A stretch of 64,000 bases of DNA from Perognathus longimembris pacificus (lineage: Eukaryota; Chordata; Mammalia; Rodentia; Heteromyidae), in NCBI RefSeq assembly GCF_023159225.1, contig NC_063173.1, forward strand, positions 11,384,852 to 11,448,851. Direction: 5' to 3'. Below, in pieces: positions 56,420-64,000 of this stretch. The notes beneath the pieces were generated by a model that was not told where the DNA came from, did not search any database, and saw only the letters and a list, made by a program, of their open reading frames with translations. Each line of letters begins with the position of its first letter. The first letter of the stretch is position 1. Position numbers and translations under genes: made by a program.

Positions 56420-56980
56420 AGCTTCAGGAGATCCAGCCAAGTCTTGGAGGTAGAGGATTGGGGCCTGGAATTACAGCCTGTGGGGAGAGTCTTTGGAGTG
56501 TGCGGTCAGCAAGGGGCAAAGACTGAGATGGACAAATGGTTGACATATTTGAGGAACATTGAGGAGGCCATTGTGGCTGGAGGCAAATAACAAGAGAGGA
56601 TATCAGATAGGTAGCAGGGCCCCAGATGAATCATTAAAAGGATTTAGCTCTCCTTGTCATTGTAAGCTACTTCAGGGTATGTTCTGACTTACTGTTATAA
56701 CAATACCACTCTGACTACTGTAGAAAATAGACTATATGAGATCAACAGTACAAGCAGAGAGACCATGTTTGAGGTGTTTATAATAATCTGGGTGAGATCC
56801 ATTATGACTTGGGCCTGGATGGAAAATGTGGAGTAATTGAGAGATGGCCAGATTCTGAGTATGTTTTAAAAATGGAATTGGAAGGATTGCTGATAGTTGT
56901 GGATAGTTTAAAGAGAATAAGCAAAAACTGACCAAGGTTTTTAACCTTAGAGTTAGAAAAATGAGTTATCATCTACTAAT
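56420..56980 (+). repeat. Ancient mammalian repeat, long copy
   Basis: Contains gaggaggccattgtggctgg, tctgactactgtagaaaata, ataataatctgggtgagatc and gattctgagtatgttttaaa in the order expected of a known mammalian-wide consensus that I cannot name with certainty. Confidence 0.5.
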
Positions 56981-57376
56981 ATGGAAAAAAAATCTGTAGA
57001 GAAGTTGTTTGGGAAGGATTCAGAAGTAAAATATGATTTTTCTTTCTTATGTTTGAAGTGATAATAGCTAGCTTTTAAAAGGCTTAACTGAATATTTGGG
57101 CCCTAATATATTATGAATTTAAGTAAAATTAATTTTAATTTGATACTTCTGGCAACTTAGGTGACTTCAATGTTTTAAAACTTTTTTTATAACTTGAGAT
57201 TGCCTTCTTGATTTTTACTGAATTCAGAAAGTTGTTTCTACCAATTTTTGGTGGAGTTTTAAAATTTTTCTACTTGTAATTATGCCTGCGATAAACAGGG
57301 TAAGTTGATTCCTTCCTTTCTATTTAGATACCTTTATTTCTCTTGCTTCAGTGCTCTGATTAAGACTTCCAACACA

Positions 57377-57592
57377 GGGCTGGGAATATGGCCTAGTGGC
57401 AAGAGTGCTCGCCTCGTATACATGAAGCCCTGGGTTCTATTCCCCAGCACCACATATATAGAAAATGGCCAGAAGTGGTGCTGTGGCTCAAGTGGCAGAG
57501 TGCTAGCCTTGAGCAAAAAGAAGCCAGAGACAGTGCTCAGGCCCTGAGTCCAAGCCCAGGACTGGCCAAAACAACAACAACAACAAAAAAAA
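57377..57592 (+). mobile_element. IDL-Geo SINE with 15-bp TSD
   Basis: Sense full-length copy; aagacttccaacaca at 57362-57376 and aagacttctaacaca at 57593-57607. Confidence 0.94.
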
Positions 57593-57704
57593 AAGACTTC
57601 TAACACAATACTATGCTGAATAAACACAGGGAGAGTAGACAAACATGAGTGTTGCGGATCATAGCAGAAACCCTTTTAACTCTTCCTTGTTCTAAATGAT
57701 GTAT

Positions 57705-57805
57705 GGCTGAAGGTATGGCTCCAAGTATAGAGTGCCAACAGAAGACAAAAAAGCCAGGTGATAGCTTGAGGCCCCAAGTTTAAGCTCTTATGCTACAGCC
57801 ACAAA
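57705..57805 (+). mobile_element. tRNA-like SINE monomer, degenerate
   Basis: gtatggctccaagtatagag and aagtttaagctcttatgc resemble A and B boxes; A-rich tail. Confidence 0.5.
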
Positions 57806-57844
57806 AAAAACACAAAACCTTACTCTAAGTCAGATCTAAAAGTG

Positions 57845-57900
57845 TACACCTGCAGTCCTAACACTTGGGCTTCCAAATACCAAATCAAAGCACCAGTGAA
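57845..57900 (+). mobile_element. 7SL/B1-like SINE head fragment
   Basis: gtacacctgcagtcctaaca followed by a diverged tail. A possible continuation is gctgaggcacaaaaatcatg near 58018. Confidence 0.45.
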
Positions 57901-58140
57901 CATTTTAAAATTGCAGTGCAAGCTCAAATTAATCTTTCAAAAAATAGTGTTGCAAAATATGTGAAGACTCTTAGCATGTTTCTTATTACCACCTCTGCTG
58001 CTGCTGCTCTCTGAAAGCTGAGGCACAAAAATCATGAGTTTGAGTCACTCTGTATACATATGGTCATTCTACTTGTAAATGTTAAAGAATGGTCTATAAT
58101 CCCTAAAGTAAAACCATCTGAAATGACAGAGTGGCTGCAG

Positions 58141-58258
58141 TCCCTCCCTCCCTCCCTCCCTCCCTCCCTCCCTCCCTCCCTCCCTCCCTCCCTTCCTTCC
58201 TTCCCCCCTTCCCTCTCCCTTCCCCCTTCCCCCTCCCTCCTCCCTCCCTCCCTCCCTG
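58141..58258 (+). repeat. (CCCT)n microsatellite
   Basis: About 13 clean CCCT units followed by CCTT and CCCCTT variants, at the 3' tail of the antisense SINE. Confidence 0.96.
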
Positions 58259-58474
58259 CTTCCATTGTGGGGCTTGAACTCATCCCTGAGCTCTTTTACT
58301 CAAGGCTAGCACTCTACCACTTTGAGCCACAGCTCCACTTCTAGTTTTTGAGTGGTTAATTGGAGATAAGAGTTTCACAGGGCCTTTTCTGCCTGGGCTG
58401 GCTTTTAACTTCCATCCTCAGATCTCAGTCCCCTGAGTAGCTAGGATTACAGGCCTGAGCCACCAGGGCCCAGC
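58141..58474 (-). mobile_element. Composite 7SL-Geo SINE with (GGGA)n tail and TSD
   Basis: Antisense copy whose tail is the pyrimidine repeat at 58141-58258. tggctgcag is at 58132-58140 and 58475-58483, so the repeat lies within the insertion. Confidence 0.88.
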
Positions 58475-58553
58475 TGGCTGCAGTTTTCTTACATGAAGCT
58501 GATGAGTAGAGGTTTCAGCCATAAAACTGAATTACTTAGCTTTACAGATTAGG

Positions 58554-58624
58554 CCCCTTGACTTTCTTCTTGAGAAGTGCCACACCTCTAGATTGCTAAT
58601 TAAGTGACAAGTTGGCTACCTCAG
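58554..58624 (+). repeat. Local direct duplication, copy 1
   Basis: A 71-bp segment including gagaagtgccacacctctag matches 59356-59426 at 64 of 71 positions by hand comparison. Confidence 0.85.
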
Positions 58625-58799
58625 TTCTAAAATCAGAAAATGGGGGAAGAGTGTAAAGAGAAACAAATTTTCTTTGGAGTTGGAAAGGATTTATGGAACA
58701 GCATATTAACAAAGATACATTATTAAAGTTTCAAAATTTACAAATCCCAAAGAAGCTTTTAGGGATTTAGGGATTTAATCTTTGACTTTTGAAACCAGC

Positions 58800-59200
58800 T
58801 TTCCATTGTTAGTGAGAATACCAATGAGCATTTAAAAGCTGCAGGAACTAGTGAGACAGGCACTTATGCACTGCTAGTACAAGTTCAAATTAATAGTCTT
58901 TTCTAGAAAGCAGTATGGCAACATATTTGAAGTCTTATCATCCTCTGCTGTTGCCCTGGTCTGAGCCCCATTATCTTCTAATTGCCAAACGCTTGCCATA
59001 ACCTTCCCTTTAAATCCTGTGCTTTTCTTGTTATTAAAGTGACAGAGATTTTTGTTGGAGATGATTGAAAGGCTGTAGAAAACAGATATTGGTGATACTT
59101 GCACCAACATTGCAAATGTAATGTCTTTGAATCGTACACTTACGTGATTGAAATGGCAGATCTTTATACTTAATTTGCCACAATAGAAAATTTCAAAAAA
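58800..59200 (+). mobile_element. Old L1 3'-end-like region
   Basis: Text such as gaaagcagtatggcaacata, acttgcaccaacattgcaaa, gaatcgtacacttacgtgat and ccacaatagaaaatttc resembles the 3' end of old L1 elements. Further L1-like text lies at 59490-59700. Confidence 0.45.
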
Positions 59201-59216
59201 GCAAAACGAGATATAG

Positions 59217-59288
59217 AGCTGGGAGTACAGTATTTAGTAGAAGTGCTTGCCATGAGGCCCTATGTTTGAACCCTCAACAAAAAAATTT
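59217..59288 (+). mobile_element. ID-like SINE monomer
   Basis: gagctgggagtacagtattt, agtagaagtgcttgcc, atgtttgaaccctcaac and an A tail. Confidence 0.65.
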
Positions 59289-59355
59289 TATGTACATATT
59301 TCCTTGTATTTTACTTACCATATGTTTGTACATGTATGTTCATATAAAGTCAAGA

Positions 59356-59426
59356 CCCCTTGAGTATCTTCTTGAGAAGTGCCACACCTCTAGACTGCTA
59401 ATGAAGTGACAAGTAAGCTACCTGAG
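59356..59426 (+). repeat. Local direct duplication, copy 2
   Basis: The partner of 58554-58624, 802 bp downstream in the same orientation, with seven substitutions and no gaps. Confidence 0.85.
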
Positions 59427-59700
59427 ATCTGTAGACATGCCTATGTATACATACATATGTGCATACATGTATATGTGTGTATATGTACTCAGTGATATCA
59501 ACAGCTTCATATTGGCATGTGAGAGTACTAACACCATGACAATTGACAGATGTTACAAAAGAGACTTGGTCTCTTTTCCATATAGAAAGCTGTCTGGAAA
59601 AATGTTAATGGGGTTACCTCTGGGGAGGAGAGAAGTGTGGCTGGCAAGGATGTGAAAATAAGCTTACACTTTTCATTATATACACATTATATATATTGTT

Positions 59701-59799
59701 TTTCCTCCTCCTCCTTCCTCCTCTTCCTCTCTTCCCCTTCCCCTTGTCTTCACCCCCACCCCTCCCCCCCTCCCCTCCTCCCTGTTCCTCCTCTTCTTT
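59701..59799 (+). repeat. Pyrimidine-rich low-complexity tract
   Basis: CCT/TCC-rich stretch that ends at a reversed tRNA-like SINE fragment, about 300 bp upstream of the second coding exon. Confidence 0.9.
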
Positions 59800-59890
59800 T
59801 TTGAGTACCTGGGCTTAAACTCAGGGCTCACAATTGCCCAGCTTGCTTGTCCACTGGCTCTCTACTTGAACCATACTTACAGCTTGAGTT
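59800..59890 (-). mobile_element. tRNA-like SINE fragment
   Basis: Antisense: tgggcttaaactcagggctc and ctctctacttgaaccatact, with the pyrimidine tract in its tail position. Confidence 0.55.
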
Positions 59891-60101
59891 TCCCTTTAAA
59901 AAACAAAACAGTAAGGATACAGACATATCACATGTATTACTTTTTTAAAATAGATTTTAAAATCTGCATGTACTGATGGTATGATATTAATGACTTTTCT
60001 CTTGATTCAAGAGAATCCAAGTCTGTTAATATGGATTCTGTATCCTCAGAAATCTGCTTTTTATCTTCCGCCTGAGTAAAGTGTGTCTTGTTTCTTTCTA
60101 G

Positions 60102-60182
60102 GTTACCCTACAGCCTACCCAGCAGCGGCCCCTGCCTACAATCCCAGCCTCTACCCAGCCAATAGCCCCAGTTATGCTCCAG
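60102..60182 (+). CDS. FAM168A: FAM168A second coding exon (81 nt, phase 1-1)
   Basis: This internal exon continues the reading frame from 28802. It completes the split Gly codon (G|GT), then reads [18 protein letters not shown] followed by ANSPSYAP, and ends with the first base of the next codon. The acceptor AG is at 60100-60101 after a T/C-rich tract, and the donor GTAAGC starts at 60183. Length is exactly 27 codons and both boundaries are phase 1, so skipping would keep the frame. The peptide is low-complexity, with repeated Y-P and A-Y/A-P units typical of the proline/tyrosine-rich N-terminal half of the FAM168 family. The remaining exons (human protein about 244 residues) lie beyond 64000. 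I remember Thr where this exon has Ala in LYPANSP in the human protein, but could not check it. Confidence 0.95.
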
Positions 60183-60764
60183 GTAAGCAGAGAGTTAGAG
60201 CAGCAGTTCAGAAGGTGGTGCAAAAAGTAGAGCTCTGTTTGAAAAAACAAACCCACCTCTTGGCCCTGCTGCTCTGGGAACTGGGGCAGATCAACCTCAG
60301 GGTGGGAGTGGGAGTAGAGTCTCTTTCATTTTCCTGGGGACTTAAAAATTGGCTCATCCCTCCTGTGCTGGAATGAAACATTCAGCCTCCTCACAGAACC
60401 TTTTTGGTCTTCTCAAGCAATGTGTAAATCCATTCTTTGCTGTTTCCCTGAGGCAGCCATTGGGAAACCCAAATGTGTGTGTGCACATGCATGCACGCAC
60501 ATACACACATAGCAGATTCCTGGGTGTGGATTTGGGAGAGTGAGAGACTTGCCACCAGAGGGTAAAAAAAGATGATTTTTCAGGGTAAGATGAGCTATTT
60601 GTTTTTCAAAAATAACAAGGGCATGACACTTGGATAGAGGTTAAAATGGGTTTGAAAATACTTGTTTTGTGTTTGGGCCAGTAGCATTGCAGCACTTCTG
60701 GTTCTAACCTCCCAACTCAGCCAGTATTGTAACACTCAACGGCAAAAGGAAGAAAGGCACTGCT

Positions 60765-60890
60765 GTTAGAAAGTCTTGAGTTTGAATCCTGATTCCCCAT
60801 CCCACTAGTTGTAAAGCCTTGAGGAAATCACCTCACCTCTGAGAGTTCCATGTAATTACTTACCTCAGGGTTGTAGGTGGTTTTATGTAA
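60765..60890 (-). repeat. MIR-like SINE
   Basis: Antisense: agtttgaatcctgattcccc, ccactagttgtaaagccttg, cacctcacctctgagagttc. Confidence 0.7.
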
Positions 60891-60894
60891 GCTC

Positions 60895-61370
60895 TTCATT
60901 AACTCAATAAATATTTGTTGAGTGTCTTCCATACTGGGATTGAAAAATTTAAATGTCATCTTTGCCTCAGGTAGCTTAGAGTTCATTTGGGGGCCTGGCA
61001 TATAAGCAAATTCACTGCAGTACAATACAATAAGTACTATAGAAGAAACACATATTAGAAGAGAGAAGGGAGCCACAGTGTGCCTGGAGTGAAAGTATAG
61101 GGAAAGGTTCACACAGGAGCTTTCAACAGAGACTTGAAGGAAAACTAGACTGTTTTGTTTTTAAAGCACTCAAAGGAAGAGTGGTCATTTCAGGGAAATA
61201 TAGCAGAGGCATTTAGATGTGGAACACACCACTGCTAGGAACCTAAAAGTAGTGGGAATGGTTGAAACATGGAGTCAGATGGGTGGAGGGCTGGATGAAT
61301 GGAAACTATAGGTTGCAAGGGCCTACAAATTTGGAAAGACCTTAAATGTCACATCATAGACCGTTTCTTG
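60895..61370 (+). repeat. Ancient mammalian repeat, 5' part
   Basis: aaatatttgttgagtgtctt, ctttgcctcaggtagcttag, caacagagacttgaagga and aagagtggtcatttcaggga follow the same order as the copy at 19320. Confidence 0.5.
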
Positions 61371-61647
61371 TTTAGTGGTTATTATAGAATTTGAAAACTT
61401 ACAAAGACCTCAGATTCTCCAGTTCAACCTCTCCTCTTGACAATAGAGATCCAGACAGGCAGTTTTGTCCCACAGTTCCCAGTGAACAACCAACAGCTTA
61501 TGGACTAGAACCCATGGCAGATCCCCTGTCCCATATTCTTCTATGCCAGCCCAGAAGCCATGCTACCGTTACTGCTCCCTTTGTTCGGGGACATTTAAAC
61601 TAGAAGTGCCCAGAGACCTACATTTTGAAACCTGCAATCACAGCAAA

Positions 61648-61705
<58 letters not shown>

Positions 61706-61762
61706 ACACACACACACCATGAGTCACATCAAATTATACACACACACATATACACACACACC
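61648..61762 (+). repeat. (TC)n(CA)n compound microsatellite
   Basis: A TC run with TTTC interruptions passes into CA units, then a second CA block at about 61738-61762. Confidence 0.96.
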
Positions 61763-61850
61763 ATGAAGTTGTCAAGACAGCTAGCTCCTTTTTTTTTTTT
61801 TTGCAAACAAGGACTATTTTATGCAAATAAATTAGAATTTCTAAAGTTCT

Positions 61851-62057
61851 GGGCTGGGAATATGGCCTAGTGGCAAGAGTGCTCGCCTCGTATACATGAG
61901 GCCCTGGGTTCGATTCCTCAGCACCACATATACAGAAAATGGCCAGAAGTGGCGCTGTGGCTCAAGTGGCAGAGTGCTAGCCTTGAGCAAAAAAGAAGCC
62001 AGGGACAGTGCTCAGGCCCTGAGTTCACGGCCCAGGACTGGCCCCCCCCCCAAAAAA
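61851..62057 (+). mobile_element. IDL-Geo SINE with C tract and TSD
   Basis: Sense full-length copy. About 10 C lie between body and A tail. agaatttctaaagttct (61834-61850) and agaatctctaaggttct (62058-62074) flank it, two mismatches. Confidence 0.93.
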
Positions 62058-62214
62058 AGAATCTCTAAGGTTCTTATATAGATGTAAGCATTTTCCATAG
62101 GTACATAGCTGTGCTCAGAAGACCTTGAGAAGATTTATGTTAGCATACGGCTATCAAGGGTTTAGCCCACGGTCACTTGGCCCCATGCGCTTGGACAGAA
62201 CACCTGGTGGTGTG

Positions 62215-62525
62215 GTAGGAGAGCTGTTCACCTTGTAGCAGACAGAAGCCAGAAAGCTGCAACAGGAAGGAACCATGGCAAGATGCTGCTCTCAAGGATG
62301 TATACCCAGGGACCTAGTTCTTCCAAACAGGCAGAAAGTTCTTCCACCGCTCAACCTACTCCCATTTTTTATCCAGCAGTGGATTAAATTATTATATCAG
62401 AGCCCTCATGATCTAATCAGCTCTGAAAATACCTTTCTGACGCACCTTGAGGTATGCTTTACTAATCTCCTAGGTGTTTCCTCAGCCAATCAGGTTGACA
62501 AAATGAACCATCACTGCAGGCATTT
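62215..62525 (-). mobile_element. Possible MaLR-type LTR remnant
   Basis: agctgcaacaggaaggaacc, cagagccctcatgatctaat and tcagccaatcaggttgacaa recall reversed MaLR-type sequence. Ends and TSD not found. Confidence 0.4.
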
Positions 62526-63592
62526 ATTTTGGCCCTGTTATGTAAGGCTGAGGCATTAGAAGACAAAGTGGATTGACACTTGAGTAAGCTACCATCACTG
62601 ACTCTGAAGAGTTTGTTAGAGGAGTGAAACTATAGATGTTTATGGGCTAAAAATCTATGACACTTCAGTATTGATTTTCTTGATCAAAGTTGCCCTTCCA
62701 TCATCCCTGCCACCAGTATTTATCTTTAATCAATAAAGTGACTGATTAAGCCAATCAGTAGACTGAAAGATCTATAATAGGAGGTAGTAACAATAAAATC
62801 TACAGAAATTCTCTCTGATTAAATTCTTGATGAAATTTGCTAAGTTCTATCTTGAAAACTAAGAAGAGGCTTTGATTGTCATACATACCATATGTTAAAG
62901 TGCTGTGAGATCTGAGCCAAGGGAGGTGAGCCACGGCAGTTCAGCTGAGGTCAGGCGTGAGGCAGAGTCATTGTCTTCCTAGTCGGGAGGCTCAGTGGCC
63001 TCACTGGCAGCAGTCAGGGAGGTGGTGAGCTTTAAAGCAGAATGCAGTGAGCCAGGGAGGAAAGAAGTATTTTTAGCAAACAGACTACACTGACAAGAAA
63101 GAAAGAAAAAATAAGAGGAAGAAAGGCGGGAGGGAGGGAATGTGCAGATGACAGACCTGGAAGGTCTGAGTGTAGTTGAACAAGCGCTGGCGGGAAGCAG
63201 CAGTGGAGGGGTGCGTCAGTGATGGAGAAGCTGGGCCACACACAGCCAGCCCTCCACAGCACAGTTCCCTTCCTTGTTTGGGGGAGTTAAGTAGGGCGAG
63301 GTGGGGTATCTCACTCTGGAGGGCAGCTCTTCCTCTCCAGCCAGGGAAGGGTCACAGGTGGATATACTTAGAGTAAATTGAGTGGAAAGCAGAGCATTCT
63401 TAGCCACTGCCCTTGACTTGCTAGCACAGGTTGAGGGAGGGCTCTTGAGGACAGAGGCCCAGCTGTGAGAGCCTTGCAGGCAGCAGTGGGAGTGGGAACT
63501 ACCATAGGATAACACAGCAGGGTAACTTTGGAGGTTGGCTGGTGAAGGCTCTAAGCACTGAGCTGCTTTTTCACAATATTAAGAACTTCTGG

Positions 63593-63789
63593 GGCTGGAA
63601 ATGGGCTCAGTGGTAGAGTGCTTGTCTAGCATGCAAGAAGCCCTAGGTTTGATCCCTCAGCACCACATACACAGAAAAAGCAGGAAGTAGGGCTGTGGAG
63701 CAAGTGGTACAGTGCTAGCCTTGAGCAAAAGAAGCTCAGGGACAGTGCCCAGGCCCTGACTTCAAGCCCCAGGACTGAGGTGGGTGAGG
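63593..63789 (+). mobile_element. IDL-Geo SINE with 11-bp TSD
   Basis: Sense full-length copy with almost no A tail (aggtgggtgagg instead). agaacttctgg is at 63582-63592 and 63790-63800. Confidence 0.9.
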
Positions 63790-64000
63790 AGAACTTCTGG
63801 TGTGCTTTTATGGTTGTTTTAGGTAAAATTTGGCAAGAAATTGGAAGGATAAGCTGAAAGCATATCTTGAAAGGTTTGAAACAAGTGAAGAATGTCTGTA
63901 GTCATCACTCCCATTCAATTTTTAGTCAGAAAAATTAGGTAAGAAAAGAAAATAGAAGATAAACAGGAACAAGGAAGGCAAATTGTCCCTAATAGCAGAT

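Larger units (their letters stand above)
28803..60101 (+). other. FAM168A: FAM168A intron between the two coding exons, complete (31,299 bp)
   Basis: This intron is bounded by a GTGAGT donor and a pyrimidine-tract/AG acceptor and interrupts a Gly codon in phase 1. It holds no supported gene; open reading frames inside it are SINE or L1 translations. Segments in which I see no recognisable element are roughly 32276-32828, 33165-34019, 35023-35492, 36300-36825, 38343-38839, 39540-39919, 40140-40690, 41541-42179, 44456-45109, 46296-46792, 47386-47981, 48063-48587, 51909-52424, 52474-53246, 54703-55225, 55836-56419 and 56981-57361. Confidence 0.9.
60183..64000 (+). other. FAM168A: FAM168A next intron (5' part)
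   Basis: This intron begins with a GTAAGC donor and runs out of the window. It contains a MIR-like fragment, a degenerate ancient repeat, a TC/CA microsatellite, two IDL-Geo SINEs and a possible MaLR remnant. From 62526 to 63592 I recognise no repeat; the part around 62900-63530 is relatively G-rich on the + strand but shows no clear CpG cluster or exon. Confidence 0.85.

Noticed and set aside
60083..60376. ORF starting upstream of the second coding exon
   Set aside because: Its ATG lies in the acceptor region and its tail is intronic; only 60102-60182 is FAM168A coding.
62900..63530. Possible CpG island or alternative promoter
   Set aside because: The stretch is G-rich but has few CpG dinucleotides and no TATA/initiator context or exon.
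1..64000. CRISPR-like regularly spaced repeats
   Set aside because: The recurring roughly 200-bp units are irregularly spaced, occur on both strands and have TSDs, so they are SINEs. The host is a mammal.

Overview
This window is intronic nuclear DNA from a mammal. Two short, correctly spliced coding exons identify the gene as FAM168A (also called TCRP1) on the + strand. The first (28715-28802) carries the start codon and 23 full codons opening [15 protein letters not shown]. The second (60102-60182) is an 81-nt, phase 1-1, tyrosine/proline/alanine-rich exon. The rest is the 3' part of a 5'-UTR intron (1-28714), the whole next intron (28803-60101, 31.3 kb) and the start of the following intron (60183-64000). 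No other gene, RNA gene, CRISPR array or prokaryotic feature is supported.

The interspersed repeats point to the organism. I count about 34 copies of a roughly 200-bp SINE whose left half is an ID-like, tRNA-Ala-derived monomer and whose right half matches the Geo monomer. From memory of the literature, this IDL-Geo SINE is restricted to the rodent superfamily Geomyoidea (kangaroo rats, pocket mice, pocket gophers). The source is therefore most likely a geomyoid rodent; species cannot be fixed from this window.

A second abundant SINE (about 28 copies) has a 7SL/B1-like head on the same Geo-type right module. A third, older type has two 7SL-like units followed by a tRNA-like unit. Many copies have clear target-site duplications (TSDs), and several are nested. 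LINE-1 is present as old ORF2 fragments (15.2-17.0 kb, 22.0-23.0 kb, 49.0-50.6 kb) and as short, G-rich 3'-UTR tails. Two probable solo LTRs (2289-2548 and 14369-14742), several MaLR-type LTR remnants and many MIR-like fragments complete the landscape.

The most unusual observations concern retroposition. They are an L1-tail/Geo-tail chimera within a perfect 14-bp TSD (34.3-34.5 kb), a SINE abutting an L1 tail within one apparent TSD (54.0-54.3 kb), a twin-primed L1 with a duplicated 3' tail inside an older L1 (49.3-50.1 kb), a Geo SINE collapsed between its two A boxes (29.7 kb), and a closely spaced inverted SINE pair (50.7-51.1 kb). A repeat-free stretch with several homeodomain-type cores upstream of the start-codon exon (27.64-28.01 kb) is the best candidate regulatory element. 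I saw no novel multi-gene system.
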